A DNA stretch of 64,000 bases from Planctomycetota bacterium (lineage in GTDB: Bacteria > Planctomycetota > Planctomycetia > Isosphaerales > Isosphaeraceae): the NCBI GenBank assembly GCA_021791715.1, contig JAJYWB010000011.1:40934-104933 (forward strand), given 5' to 3'. Each line of letters opens with the position of its first letter. The first letter of the stretch is position 1. Shown piece after piece: positions 27,084 through 36,853 of this stretch. The notes below the pieces were generated by a model. It did not search any database, was not told the DNA's origin, and saw only the letters and a list, made by a program, of their open reading frames with translations. Made by a program: the position numbers and the translations under genes.

Positions 27084-28583
27084 ATGGCGCGCGATCATAT
27101 TTTGGCGATCGATCAGGGGACGACGAGCACGCGTGTCGTCGTTTACAACGATCGGCTCAAGCCCGTGGGATCGGCTCAAGTCGAGGTTGCGCCGAGCTTT
27201 CCGCGACCGGGTTGGGTTGAGCACGAACCCGCGGCGCTGGTCGCATCGGCGACGACTCTGATCCCCAAGGCGGTCGAGAACGCTCGGCTCTCCGCCGATC
27301 GGATCGCGTGCGTGGGGATCACGAATCAGCGCGAAACGACCGTCGTTTGGGACCGAGCGACGGGTTCGCCGATTTATCCCGCGATCGTTTGGCAGGATCG
27401 CCGCACCGCCGACAAATGCCGGGATCTCGCCGAACACGCGGGACGGATCGCCGAGCTGACCGGGCTCGTGGTCGATCCTTATTTTTCGGCGACGAAGATT
27501 TGCTGGATTTTGGATCACGTTTCGGGCGCGCGTGAAAAAGCCGCCGCGGGAGCGCTCGCCGCGGGAACGGTCGATTCGTATTTGCTTTGGTGTTTAACAA
27601 AAGGATCGATTCACGCGACCGACGTGACGAACGCCTCGCGAACCTCGTTGATGGACCTGCGCGGGCGGGATTGGAGCGACGAATTATGCGGTATTTTTAA
27701 CGTTCCGCGCGCGATCATGCCGCGAATCGTCCCGAGTTACGGAACGTTCGGAACGACGACGGGGTTGGATTCGGGGTTTAACGGCATACCGATTTGTGGA
27801 ATCGCGGGAGATCAGCACGCGTCGTTGATCGGCCACGGGTGCGTTACGGCGGGGCGGGCGAAATGCACGTACGGCACGGGAGCTTTTCTGCTCGTTCATA
27901 CGGGGTCGAAACCCGTCGCGTCGCGACACGGGTTGTTGACGACGCTCGCGGCTTCGGCGGAGGGCGCCGAGGCGCGGTATGCGCTCGAGGGAAGCGTTTT
28001 CACCGCGGGCGCCGCGGTTCAGTGGTTTCGCGACGGCTTGAAGGCGATCGGAAACGCTCCCATGATCGATCAATTATCTTTAGAGGCGAACGCCGATTCG
28101 GAATTGATCTTTGTTCCGGCGCTGACGGGTTTGGGTTCGCCTCATTGGTGTCCCGAGGCTCGGGGGACGATTTTCGGCGTGACTCGGGGGACGAGCGTGG
28201 CGGATTTGGCGCGGGCGACGCTCGAGGGAATCGCGTTTGAGACCGCCGATCTTCTCGCCGCGGCCTCGGCCGATCTGGGCGCTCCGATCGACGAGCTGAG
28301 GGTCGACGGCGGTCTGGCGCGATCCGATCCGTTCCTTCAATATCAGGCCGATTTGCTCGGCGCGTCGATTCGTCGCGGCGCCGAGACCGAATCGACGGCG
28401 CTCGGAGCGGCGCTCCTCGCCGCGGTCGGAGTCGGTCTTTTGAGCGATCTCGAAACCGCGGTGAAGACGCTCGAAACGGGAGGGCGCGTCTTCTCGCCGC
28501 GCATCGACGCCGCGACCCGCGAACGGAAGATCGATCGCTGGCGACACGCCGTCGAAACCGTCGTGCGTCATTATCAAAAATAA
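27084..28583 (+). CDS. glpK: Glycerol kinase
   Basis: A 499-residue FGGY kinase of exactly the usual length. ILAIDQGTTSTR at the start is the phosphate 1 motif; ITNQRETTVVWDRATG, IVWQDRRTADKC, GIAGDQHASLIGHGC and YGTGAFLLVHTG are glycerol kinase signatures, and the C-terminal DGGLARSDPFLQYQADLLG is intact. It phosphorylates glycerol to sn-glycerol 3-phosphate with ATP in the cytoplasm. ATG 27084 follows GAGGG; an upstream in-frame ATG at 27051 is less likely. No glpF or glpD lies next to it. Confidence 0.95.
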   Translation: MARDHILAIDQGTTSTRVVVYNDRLKPVGSAQVEVAPSFPRPGWVEHEPAALVASATTLIPKAVENARLSADRIACVGITNQRETTVVWDRATGSPIYPAIVWQDRRTADKCRDLAEHAGRIAELTGLVVDPYFSATKICWILDHVSGAREKAAAGALAAGTVDSYLLWCLTKGSIHATDVTNASRTSLMDLRGRDWSDELCGIFNVPRAIMPRIVPSYGTFGTTTGLDSGFNGIPICGIAGDQHASLIGHGCVTAGRAKCTYGTGAFLLVHTGSKPVASRHGLLTTLAASAEGAEARYALEGSVFTAGAAVQWFRDGLKAIGNAPMIDQLSLEANADSELIFVPALTGLGSPHWCPEARGTIFGVTRGTSVADLARATLEGIAFETADLLAAASADLGAPIDELRVDGGLARSDPFLQYQADLLGASIRRGAETESTALGAALLAAVGVGLLSDLETAVKTLETGGRVFSPRIDAATRERKIDRWRHAVETVVRHYQK

Positions 28584-28597
28584 GAAATCATTCTATA

Positions 28598-28984
28598 TTA
28601 ACATGAACCTTTGTTATCATTTTTGATTAAAAGCGCTTCGATTTTTCCGATCAGGCGGTCGAGGTCGACGGGTTTGGTGTCGTATTCGTCGCAGCCGGCT
28701 TCGAGGGCTTTTTCGCGGTCGCCCGCCATCGCGTGCGCCGTGAGCGCGACGATCGGGACGTGCGCGGTCGCGGGGTCGGCTTTAAGCAATCGCGCGGCCT
28801 GCCAGCCGTCGAGTTCGGGAAGGCTCATATCGAGCACGATCACGTCGAACGGCTCGGCGCGCGCCCGGTCGAGTCCGTCGCGACCGTCGATCGCGATCGA
28901 AACGTCGTAGCCGCGCCGCGACAGCCGGCGAGAAAGCATGTCGCGATTCATGTCGTTGTCTTCAACAAGCAAAAGCTTTCGCAT
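28598..28984 (-). CDS. Single-domain response regulator
   Basis: A 128-residue receiver with all key residues: the acidic pair in LLVEDNDMNRD, phosphoacceptor Asp in VIVLDMSLPELDGW, the Thr in ALTAHAM and Lys in TKPVD. There is no output domain, so it acts as a phosphorelay shuttle or CheY-like protein. It lies 19 bases downstream of the hybrid histidine kinase and is likely its partner. Its first 25 residues closely resemble those of the receiver-SpoIIE protein on the other side of the kinase (both have MNRDMLSRRL). Confidence 0.9.
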   Translation of the reverse strand: MRKLLLVEDNDMNRDMLSRRLSRRGYDVSIAIDGRDGLDRARAEPFDVIVLDMSLPELDGWQAARLLKADPATAHVPIVALTAHAMAGDREKALEAGCDEYDTKPVDLDRLIGKIEALLIKNDNKGSC

Positions 28985-29003
28985 CGATACAAACCTTAAT
29001 CCA

Positions 29004-31520
29004 TTAATTCTTTGAGTTATTGAGAACCGCGGCGAGGGGATCTTCGGCGGTTAATTCGGATCGGCCGGGAGCGATTCCGGAGCGCGTTTCGGCCTGGGGG
29101 CGTAGCGCGGGGAAGGAATGACCGGTTTCCTCTTGCCGAACCGCGAGTTCGGAATGCGTTTCGACCTCGTCGGCGCGGTCCGCGGCCGCGATTCTTCGGC
29201 CGATTTCGGCGAGCAGTTCGTCGCGGGTGAATTCTCCCTTGCGCAAGATTTTGCCGACGCGTTCGGTCAATTCGCGGCGATCGTCCGCTTCGAGATCGAC
29301 CGCTGTCGTGACGACGATCGGAATCGATCGCCACGCCTCGCGGCGGAAGAGTTCGGTCGAGAATTCAAAGCCGTCCATTTCGGGGAGGAAGAGATCGAGC
29401 AGGATCAAATCGGCGCGGCTCCGGCTTAAACGATCGAGCGCGACCGCTCCGTTCTCGGCCTCGACGACCGAATACCCTTCTTTGACGAGCATCTCGTGCC
29501 AAAGTTCGCGGGTCGCGGAGTCGTCTTCGACGATGAGCACGCGAGGCGATGTTTGATTCAGGCAGTGCTTGCGCACCACTTTGATCAAGCGATCGCGATC
29601 GATCGGCTTGACGAGATAATCGGCGACTCCGAGCGCGAAGCCGACGTTGCGGTCGTCGACGATCGTCATCATGACGACGGGGATCGACGCGAGTTCGGGG
29701 TCGGCCTTGAGCGCCGCGAGAACCCCCCAGCCGTCGAGCGCCGGCATCATCACGTCGAGCGTGATTAAATCGGGCTTGAGCTCGCGCGCCGATCGCAACC
29801 CGGCGTCGCCGGTCGACGCGGTTTCGACGTGAAAGCCCTGTCTGTGCAGCGTCCGTCGCATCAGATCGCGGACGGCGACGTCGTCGTCGATCACGAGGAC
29901 GACCCTCGCGCCTTTGGGATCGGGCTCGGTTGCGATGATCTCATCGCTCGCGGAAACGGCCGCCGCTGGCTCGGGTTCGGGCTCGAGGCGACGCTCGCGG
30001 ACGACCGCGGGGATCGTGATCGTGAACGTCGATCCCTTGCCGGGCTCGCTCTCGACCGTCACCTCGCCTCCCATCATCTGGCAATATCGTCGCGTGATCG
30101 TCAGGCCGAGCCCCGTTCCGCCGTATTTGCGCGTCGTCGAAGCGTCGGCCTGGGTGAACGGACGAAACAACATCTCGATCTGGTCGTGCGTCATCCCGAT
30201 TCCCGTGTCGGCGACCGAGAACGCGATCCAGTCGTTCGATCCCATCAGCTTTCTTTTGATCGAAAGCGTGATCACGCCGTTCTCGGTGAATTTGGCGGCG
30301 TTGCTTAAAAGATTGATCAAGCACTGACGCACTTTTGTTTGATCGGCGTGCATCGTTCCGACGTCTCCCTCGACCGCGACGACGAGGGTGTTGTTCTTTT
30401 TGTCGATCAGCGGCTCGACGGTCGACGCGGTTCCCCGCGCCGTCTCGGCGACGTCGAACTCCTCGATGAACAGCCCCATCCGGCCGGCCTCGATCTTCGA
30501 AAGATCCAAAATATCGTTGATGAGCGCTAATAAATGTTTGGCGGCGTCCTGAATTTTTTTGAGATCGGGAACGAGATCGTTTTGGCCGCGATCGCGCGCC
30601 TCCTCGACGAGCATCTCGCCGTAGCCGATGATCGCGTTCATCGGCGTGCGGAGTTCGTGGCTCATATTGGCGAGGAACGAACTTTTGGCTCGGCTCGCGG
30701 CCTCGGCCTCCTCGCGCGATCGCCGAAGCTCGTCGTTGCTTTCTGCGAGCTTCCGATTACGCGTTCGGATTTGATCAACCATGGAATTGAGCGACCGCGC
30801 CAGCACGCCGATCTCGTCGTCGCGCTCGGGCGTGATCCGTTCGTCGAACGATCCCGATCCGATCCGCTCTGCCTGTTCGGCGAGCGTCTTGAGCGGCACG
30901 AGCGACCGTCTTACCATCACCCGCGAAAGCTGGAACGCGAGCGCGATCGAAATGATCGTCAGCGCCACGCTCGTCCACGCCGCTCGGCTCGCGCGTTCGC
31001 GCACGTCGTCGTCGATCCGATACATCGCCTCCTGATTCATCGTCGCCAACTTGTTCTCTTGATCGACAATTCCGTTGAACAACGGCTTTAATATCGATTG
31101 ATAAGTTCGCCGCGCCGTCTCGGCCGCGACCGCGTGATCCGAATGCAGAAAACTCCGGAGCGCCGTGTGATAACGCGCGTAATCGACGCGGATCGACTCG
31201 ACAAGCTCGGCTTCGCCCGGCTCGGTCAGATTCTTCAGCTCGAGCGCGAACGCGTCGTCGAATCGCTTCTCCTGCCGCCCGAGTTCGAGGTCGGTGCAAC
31301 ACGAACCCGTGCCGAGATATTCGAGCGAGGCGATGTTCATCCGCGAAAGCGAGTCTTTCATCTCTCGGGCCGCACGAACACTAATATAATTACTTTCTAA
31401 AATCTTGCTGATCGATCGACTGATCACAAAAGAATTATAAACCGTGACGATCATCGCGACCGCGAGAATACCGACGAGCCGCATATGATTGAAGAGAATC
31501 CGCGATTTCAGCGTCCGCAT
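29004..31520 (-). CDS. Hybrid sensor histidine kinase with two receiver domains
   Basis: 838 residues from the ATG at 31520. Order: membrane helix (15-35), external sensor (about 36-180), second helix (181-200), HAMP (200-255), coiled coil, HisKA with His288 in [14 protein letters not shown], HATPase ([34 protein letters not shown]), receiver 1 ([13 protein letters not shown]; Asp in [14 protein letters not shown]), receiver 2 ([13 protein letters not shown]; Asp in [14 protein letters not shown]), and an acidic tail. The sensor has adjacent Cys74-Cys75 ([10 protein letters not shown]), perhaps a redox or metal site. It lies between a receiver-phosphatase and a lone receiver on the same strand, forming one relay. 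Confidence 0.92.
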   Translation of the reverse strand: MRTLKSRILFNHMRLVGILAVAMIVTVYNSFVISRSISKILESNYISVRAAREMKDSLSRMNIASLEYLGTGSCCTDLELGRQEKRFDDAFALELKNLTEPGEAELVESIRVDYARYHTALRSFLHSDHAVAAETARRTYQSILKPLFNGIVDQENKLATMNQEAMYRIDDDVRERASRAAWTSVALTIISIALAFQLSRVMVRRSLVPLKTLAEQAERIGSGSFDERITPERDDEIGVLARSLNSMVDQIRTRNRKLAESNDELRRSREEAEAASRAKSSFLANMSHELRTPMNAIIGYGEMLVEEARDRGQNDLVPDLKKIQDAAKHLLALINDILDLSKIEAGRMGLFIEEFDVAETARGTASTVEPLIDKKNNTLVVAVEGDVGTMHADQTKVRQCLINLLSNAAKFTENGVITLSIKRKLMGSNDWIAFSVADTGIGMTHDQIEMLFRPFTQADASTTRKYGGTGLGLTITRRYCQMMGGEVTVESEPGKGSTFTITIPAVVRERRLEPEPEPAAAVSASDEIIATEPDPKGARVVLVIDDDVAVRDLMRRTLHRQGFHVETASTGDAGLRSARELKPDLITLDVMMPALDGWGVLAALKADPELASIPVVMMTIVDDRNVGFALGVADYLVKPIDRDRLIKVVRKHCLNQTSPRVLIVEDDSATRELWHEMLVKEGYSVVEAENGAVALDRLSRSRADLILLDLFLPEMDGFEFSTELFRREAWRSIPIVVTTAVDLEADDRRELTERVGKILRKGEFTRDELLAEIGRRIAAADRADEVETHSELAVRQEETGHSFPALRPQAETRSGIAPGRSELTAEDPLAAVLNNSKN

Positions 31521-31556
31521 CGCATCCGCCTTTGGTCGATAAATATGATTCAATCG

Positions 31557-32813
31557 TTAAGAGATCGCGCCGAGATATTCGAGCGCGAGAATCGACACGT
31601 CGTCGTGGAAACCCGCCGACGCGGAGAAGCGAGTGATTTCGTCGAGCAGGTCGCGGATCTGATCGTCGAGCGGGCTCGATCGTTTTCGTTCGAGCGTTTC
31701 GATCAGCCGCGTTTGGCCGAAAATCCGTCCGTCGTCGTCCATCGTCTCGTGCACGCCGTCGGAATAAAGGACGACGCGATCGCCCGGACGAAGCGGAATC
31801 GACGTTTCGACGAATTCGGCGTCTTCGTCGAGGCCGACGGGAAGACCCGGAATGTCGACGATCGCCGCGGCGACCTCGGCCCGCTCGAGCACCGGGCTCG
31901 GATGACCCGCCGACGCGATCCGCAATTCCCCCGACCTCGTATCAAGTACGCCGTATTGAATCGTGAAATATTGTTCAGTTTCCGGATCCCAGGGATAATT
32001 GCGATTCAGCCGCGCCACGACGTCCGACGGCGGATTGATCCGCTCGGCGCCCGTCGCGGGATCGAGCTCGACGAGTAAATCCGAAACCGCGACGTCGGGA
32101 TTGAGCAGCTTGGCGATCGTCACCGAAAGCAGCGCCGAAGCGACTCCGTGACCGCTCACGTCGAGCACGTAAAATCCAATATGATCATGATCTAGCATGA
32201 AAATATTTAAACCGTCCCCCGCGAGTTCGTCGCACGGCAGATAACGCCACGAAAAGCGAGCCGCCCTGGTTTCGGGGAGCGATCGCGGCAAAAACGCGCG
32301 CTGAATTTTGGCCGCGGCGTCGAGATCGCGGCGCATTCGATTATTGACCGTCGCGAGTTTGCGATTCGTCGTTTCGAGAATCTCGTTTTGCTCCTCGACG
32401 TTCCGTTCGAGCCTTCGGATCTCGTCCATCGCGCGCTTAAGCGCGAGCTGAGTTTGCACCCGCGCGAGGACGACGGGGAAATCGATCGGCTTCGTCACAT
32501 AATCGTTCGCTCCCGCTTCAAGAGCCGCGACGACGTTCTCGCTTTGATCGCGCGCCGTCGCCATGATGACGGGAAGCTCGGAGATCGTTCGTTCGCGGCG
32601 GATCGTCCGCAGCACCTCGACTCCGTCGATCCCCGGCATCATCACGTCGAGCAGGATCAGGTCGAACGATCGCGCGGCGATCAACGCGAGCGCCTCGGCG
32701 CCGTCGCGGCCGGTCTCAACCTCAAAGCCCTTCCGCAACAGTCGTCGAGAAAGCATATCGCGATTCATCTCGTCGTCGTCGACGACGAGGATTCGGCCGT
32801 TGGATGTCGTCAT
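31557..32813 (-). CDS. Response regulator with SpoIIE-type PP2C phosphatase domain (RsbU-like)
   Basis: About 418 residues from the ATG at 32813 (MTTSNGRILVVDDDE). A receiver (1-125, Asp in LILLDVMMPGIDGV, Lys in TKPID) is joined by a coiled coil (about 130-185) to a PPM/SpoIIE serine phosphatase. The phosphatase carries FYVLDVSGHGVASALLSV, VLYSDGVHETMDDDG and GFHDDVSILAL with the metal-binding Asp residues. Such proteins switch anti-sigma or anti-anti-sigma partners. It is the first gene of the relay operon; the histidine kinase follows after 36 bases. No anti-sigma partner is encoded nearby. Confidence 0.92.
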   Translation of the reverse strand: MTTSNGRILVVDDDEMNRDMLSRRLLRKGFEVETGRDGAEALALIAARSFDLILLDVMMPGIDGVEVLRTIRRERTISELPVIMATARDQSENVVAALEAGANDYVTKPIDFPVVLARVQTQLALKRAMDEIRRLERNVEEQNEILETTNRKLATVNNRMRRDLDAAAKIQRAFLPRSLPETRAARFSWRYLPCDELAGDGLNIFMLDHDHIGFYVLDVSGHGVASALLSVTIAKLLNPDVAVSDLLVELDPATGAERINPPSDVVARLNRNYPWDPETEQYFTIQYGVLDTRSGELRIASAGHPSPVLERAEVAAAIVDIPGLPVGLDEDAEFVETSIPLRPGDRVVLYSDGVHETMDDDGRIFGQTRLIETLERKRSSPLDDQIRDLLDEITRFSASAGFHDDVSILALEYLGAIS

Positions 32814-32973
32814 CGCGTTTGACCGCCTTGAATGGAGAATCGCCCGTTCGAGCCTGTGAAACGAACGCTTCGATCGCGATCGAGTCCGCGAATTCAACCG
32901 TTCGCTCGTTTCTTCTCGCGCCGACAATATTGTAAATTATAGGATGTCGTCGTACCACGAACGAGGAGCGGAT

Positions 32974-33816
32974 ATGTCGATCGTCGTCGAGGATTTACAC
33001 AAACATTATCAGACGACGATCGCCGTCGACGGCCTTTCGTTCCGGGTCGATCCCGGCGGAATCCTCGGCCTCGTCGGTCCCAACGGCGCCGGCAAGACGA
33101 CGACGATCCGCGCCCTCGCCGGAATCCTCACGCCGACCTTCGGAAAACTCTCAATCGACGGCCACGACGTTAACGAAGATCCCGTCGCCGCCAAGGCGCT
33201 TTTGGCCTACGTTCCCGACGACCCGCGCTTATTTGATCAATTAACTGTATGGGAACACTTTCGGTTCGTCGCCGCGGTCTACCGCGTGACCGATTGGACC
33301 GAGCGCGCCGAGCGGCTTCTCGTCGATTTCAACCTCGATGAAAAAAGGCACGCGCTCGCGGGAGAACTTTCGCGCGGCATGCGGCAAAAAGTCGCGATCG
33401 CGTGCGGCTACCTCCACGATCCCAAGGCGATCGTCCTCGACGAGCCGCTGACGGGGCTCGACCCCCGCGGCATTCGCGACATGAAAACCTCGATCAGGCG
33501 CCGCGCCGCCGCGGGCGCGGCGGTCATCCTCAGCTCTCATCAGTTATCGCTTGTTGAGGATATCTGCACAAGCATATTAATCATGAGGAAAGGGAGGTCG
33601 CTGCTTTTGGGCGAGCTCGACCAGGTTCGCCGAGATATGGAGGCCGAGGGAAGACGCGAGACGCTCGAGGATCTTTTCTTCCGACTGACCGAGGGCCCCG
33701 AACCCGACGCTCGAAACGGCGAAGCGAACGCATCGACGGCTGCGGTCTCGGCCGGAGATTCGCCCGAAGAATCGACCGCGGCCGCGCCGATCGAAGATCG
33801 AAACGTCGGAATATAA
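32974..33816 (+). CDS. ABC transporter ATP-binding protein
   Basis: About 280 residues. Walker A GPNGAGKTT near residue 38, Q-loop region YVPDDPRLFDQ, signature LSRGMRQK (a variant of LSGGQ, common in CcmA/NatA-like exporters), Walker B AIVLDEPLTGLDP and the H-loop LSSHQ. A 40-residue Ala/Glu/Asp-rich tail follows the domain. GAGGAG six bases before ATG 32974 fixes the start. It forms an exporter with the membrane protein 57 bases downstream; the substrate is unknown. Confidence 0.92.
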   Translation: MSIVVEDLHKHYQTTIAVDGLSFRVDPGGILGLVGPNGAGKTTTIRALAGILTPTFGKLSIDGHDVNEDPVAAKALLAYVPDDPRLFDQLTVWEHFRFVAAVYRVTDWTERAERLLVDFNLDEKRHALAGELSRGMRQKVAIACGYLHDPKAIVLDEPLTGLDPRGIRDMKTSIRRRAAAGAAVILSSHQLSLVEDICTSILIMRKGRSLLLGELDQVRRDMEAEGRRETLEDLFFRLTEGPEPDARNGEANASTAAVSAGDSPEESTAAAPIEDRNVGI

Positions 33817-33873
33817 CGCGAAAGCGCCGGTCGAGTCGATTGTCGCGCGGGGCGAACCCGCGGCGATCGTCGA

Positions 33874-35700
33874 ATGTTAACCTATCTTTTATTATATTTT
33901 CAAGAGGGATTGAAAAGCGTGCCTCAATCATTATGGATACTTTCATGGCTTTTGTTTCGCGCCCGGTTTCGCAAGACGGTGCGCGGACTGCGCGGAGGGG
34001 GCAAGGCGCTTCTCAACGTTTTGGGCGCGCTCTTTCTGATCGGCTATTTCGTCTTCGTCGCCCTCGCCAACGGTTCGGCGCCCGCGGCTTCTCCCGAGGA
34101 TACGAGACGAGGCGGGACGGCGCTTTTGCTCTTCTTCCTCGCGCTCAATTTTTTCTCGACGGGACGCGATAAAGCCGTTTACTTCAGCAGGCCCGAGGTC
34201 GATTTCCTCTTTCCCGCGCCTTTCTCGCAACGACAATTATTAATTTTCAAAATCTTCCGGTCCGTCTCCTCGTCGTTCCTCTCGGCGCTTTTTCTGGCGT
34301 TTTTACTCCGCCGCGGCCGCGCCTCGTACCTCGCTTCTTGGCTGGGATTATCGCTCGCTTTTATATTCATTCAAAATATCACTTTGCTTTCCGCGTTGAT
34401 ATTTCACATTATTGGTGAAAGGTTATATAATCGATCACGCAAGATCTCGGCGGGGGTTTTGGTCGCGGTCGTCGCGATCGCGCTCGGCCGCGCCGCGGGG
34501 GTCGATCGCGGCGAAGCGAATCCGCGCGACGATTCCGCGGGAACGATCGAACGGAAAATCGGCGATTTCGATTATCCGGAGGGGAGGGCGATCGAGAATC
34601 CTCGGCCCGGTCCCGGTTTTTTCGCTCGTGCGATCGATTCTCCGCCGGCTCGGATCGCGCTTTGGCCGTTGCGCGTTTTTGTCGAGGCTTACACAGCCGA
34701 GCGGCTTTGGCCCGATCTGGCGCTATGGGGGGGGCTTGCCGCCGCGATCAACCTCGCGTTGACGGGGGTGATCTTGGCGATCGATCCTCGGCATTTTGAT
34801 CTCGAATATTCGGCCGCGGCGAGCGAGCGGATCTCCGATCGGATCGAGCGAATCCGTCGCGGCGGGCTCGGATCGTCGGCGACGATTCAACGCAAGGATT
34901 CGAGCCGCGCGCCCCGTCTTGTGGCACCGATGCCCCCTTATTTGCGCGGAGCGGGACCGATTATTTGGAGGCAGTCGACCGCCGCTCTCCGTGGGATGGG
35001 GAGGCTGATGTTTTTGGTGCTCGTCGTGGCGCTCGCTTTCGGTTCGTCGTTTTGGGCGGCTTCGGAGGGGCCTTCGGGAGGAATCGAAGCCGATCCCGAA
35101 ACGCGCGATCGAGCCGCTTCGGCGCTCATCTCGGTCGTCGCGTTCTCGGGGCTGATCCTTTCGCGTTCGTTCACATTTGATTTTCGCGGGGATTTTGATC
35201 GGATACCGCAGCTCAAGGCGCTTCCGATCGGCGATTTTTGGCTCGTCGTCGGCGAGTTGTTCACGCCGATCGCGCTTTTGACGGTGTTGCAGGCCGTCGC
35301 GTTGGCGTTGATCGCGGCGACGACGCGACCGACGGGGATCGCGGCCGCGGCTTTGATCACGGCTTTCGCGTCGTTGATCCCGGTCAATATTTTGTTGTTC
35401 GCGCTCGAGAATCTGGTGTTTTTGCTCGTCCCCTCCACGCGGCCGGCTCGGGGGAGCCTGGGCGATTTTTCGCATATGGGGCGTCAGATGCTCATCTCTT
35501 TCGCAAAAATGCTTGTGATATTGTTTACTCTGGCTTTGGCTTTTTTCGGCGGTTATCTCGCTTATTTGGCGACGCGCGACGTGTATCTCGCCGCGGTTTG
35601 CGGCTGGATCGTCGCGTCCGGCTTCGCGATCGGATCGATACCGCTTACCGCGGCGGCTTATCGCGGTTTCGACGTCGCCGCCGACTCTCCCGACTCGTGA
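33874..35700 (+). CDS. ABC exporter membrane subunit (ABC-2/putative ABC exporter type)
   Basis: A 608-residue polytopic protein with roughly a dozen helices. PVDFLF-like segments (RPEVDFLFPAPFSQRQLL near 110) are typical of the putative ABC exporter family. A hydrophilic loop at about 205-260 and another at 310-345 separate helix clusters. It directly follows the ATPase gene, so the two form one transporter. Exact family and substrate are uncertain. Confidence 0.75.
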   Translation: MLTYLLLYFQEGLKSVPQSLWILSWLLFRARFRKTVRGLRGGGKALLNVLGALFLIGYFVFVALANGSAPAASPEDTRRGGTALLLFFLALNFFSTGRDKAVYFSRPEVDFLFPAPFSQRQLLIFKIFRSVSSSFLSALFLAFLLRRGRASYLASWLGLSLAFIFIQNITLLSALIFHIIGERLYNRSRKISAGVLVAVVAIALGRAAGVDRGEANPRDDSAGTIERKIGDFDYPEGRAIENPRPGPGFFARAIDSPPARIALWPLRVFVEAYTAERLWPDLALWGGLAAAINLALTGVILAIDPRHFDLEYSAAASERISDRIERIRRGGLGSSATIQRKDSSRAPRLVAPMPPYLRGAGPIIWRQSTAALRGMGRLMFLVLVVALAFGSSFWAASEGPSGGIEADPETRDRAASALISVVAFSGLILSRSFTFDFRGDFDRIPQLKALPIGDFWLVVGELFTPIALLTVLQAVALALIAATTRPTGIAAAALITAFASLIPVNILLFALENLVFLLVPSTRPARGSLGDFSHMGRQMLISFAKMLVILFTLALAFFGGYLAYLATRDVYLAAVCGWIVASGFAIGSIPLTAAAYRGFDVAADSPDS

Positions 35701-36027
35701 CGCGTGGTTTCAATCTTCCGAGCTTGTGAAGTTTTCGTGATCCGCGAACCTTGCGTGATCGGAAGAGTCAATAAAATCGAACGGGCGACGAATTAAGTTA
35801 GGGAAGCAGGGTCGTTTGTTCGGATCTGGTTCGAGTTCGATCAGAACTAAAATCGTTGCCGGCGATTATCAAGTTGCGCTAACTGGCAAGGATGGGTTAA
35901 AAAACAAGATTAAGCAGGATATAGCGATTGACTCGGGATAGTGGAGTGTTTTAGTATCGTTTTGTTTGCTTTCTGATCGTCTTTTCGTCTCCGATCGTTC
36001 AGCACCAAGTTTTAGAACAGGGGGTGA
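35701..36027. other. Intergenic region with possible gene remnant
   Basis: 327 bases with no intact gene. On the plus strand a short open segment ends in GDYQVALTGKDGLKNKIKQD and then a stop (TAG near 35941); it reads like a decayed piece of a small secreted or lipoprotein domain, but there is no start or upstream part. Promoter elements for the next gene were not clear. The ribosome binding site AGGGGGTG lies at 36019-36026. Confidence 0.35.
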
Positions 36028-36747
36028 ATGATGTCGAAGCGTCAGAATTGGGCGGTCGCTTTGTTGATTACGGCGGCGTTTTTCGCCGGTTATTGCTCGC
36101 GCGAGTTTTCTCGAATCGATGCGAAGCGAATCTCGGCCAAAGCCGACGATTCGAAGGTTTCACGAATCGAAAATCGTTTCAGGACGATTCGGGCTTCGAT
36201 GAAGAACGCCGAAGCTCCGGGACTCAATTGGGAATTTTACAATCGACCTGTTCTGATGGCGAGTAAATCCTCGTTGCTGACAATTAAAAACCCGAAAGAT
36301 AAGCCGATCGATATCAATTCGATTAATGGACTCGATATTGTTATGACATATAAATCGTTGAATCAAGAATTGATTTTGAAGACTACCGTTCCCAAAGCAT
36401 CGATTAAAAATTATATCAAACAACATTATAATAATGGAATTCCGACACCTAACTTTTCCGTGATCATTCCTCCGATCAACGCCGTTCCCAAGATCGGACT
36501 TAACGACGAACACGATGCGGGTCCGATCAATATCATCAATAAATCCGGGGTGATCCAAACCATTCGTTTTCGACGGAAAGCCCAAGTCGCCGACGCGATG
36601 GGGACTGGAACCGGTACGGTAACGGTGACGGTGACGACGAATACTGGAGTCGGTACGATCGGCCCCGTCGAGGTCGAGATCATCGAATACGATCCGTGCG
36701 CCGACGCTCAACCCGCTCCCGTTCAGGCGCCCGCACAGGGAATGTGA
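36028..36747 (+). CDS. Membrane-anchored or secreted protein of unknown function
   Basis: A 239-residue protein with an N-terminal hydrophobic helix (about 8-24, WAVALLITAAFFAGYC) that may be a signal peptide or anchor; the Cys after it is preceded by Tyr, so a lipobox is not convincing. The rest is hydrophilic and Asn/Ile/Lys-rich, with a Thr/Val/Gly stretch near 195-215 (GTGTGTVTVTVTT) coded by a short GGTAACGGTGACGGTGACG repeat, and a Pro/Gln-rich end. Codon use is more A+T-rich than in neighbours. Start could be 36028 or 36031. Confidence 0.65.
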   Translation: MMSKRQNWAVALLITAAFFAGYCSREFSRIDAKRISAKADDSKVSRIENRFRTIRASMKNAEAPGLNWEFYNRPVLMASKSSLLTIKNPKDKPIDINSINGLDIVMTYKSLNQELILKTTVPKASIKNYIKQHYNNGIPTPNFSVIIPPINAVPKIGLNDEHDAGPINIINKSGVIQTIRFRRKAQVADAMGTGTGTVTVTVTTNTGVGTIGPVEVEIIEYDPCADAQPAPVQAPAQGM

Positions 36748-36755
36748 TTGAAATC

Positions 36756-36820
36756 CGAGTCGACGAAGCGTCGTAAAGATCGGAATTTAACCGATCGATT
36801 CCGATGATATCGTCGACTCG
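36756..36820. terminator. Nested inverted repeat between convergent genes
   Basis: CGAGTCGACGA (36756-36766) and TCGTCGACTCG (36810-36820) are perfect 11-base inverted repeats. Inside them ATCGGAAT and ATTCCGAT form a second perfect 8-base stem. The element sits between a rightward gene ending at 36747 and a leftward gene ending at 36854, so a bidirectional terminator is likely. No U-run follows on either strand. Confidence 0.5.
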
Positions 36821-36853
36821 AGATTGATTCAATCGGACTGATTATTCATCAGA

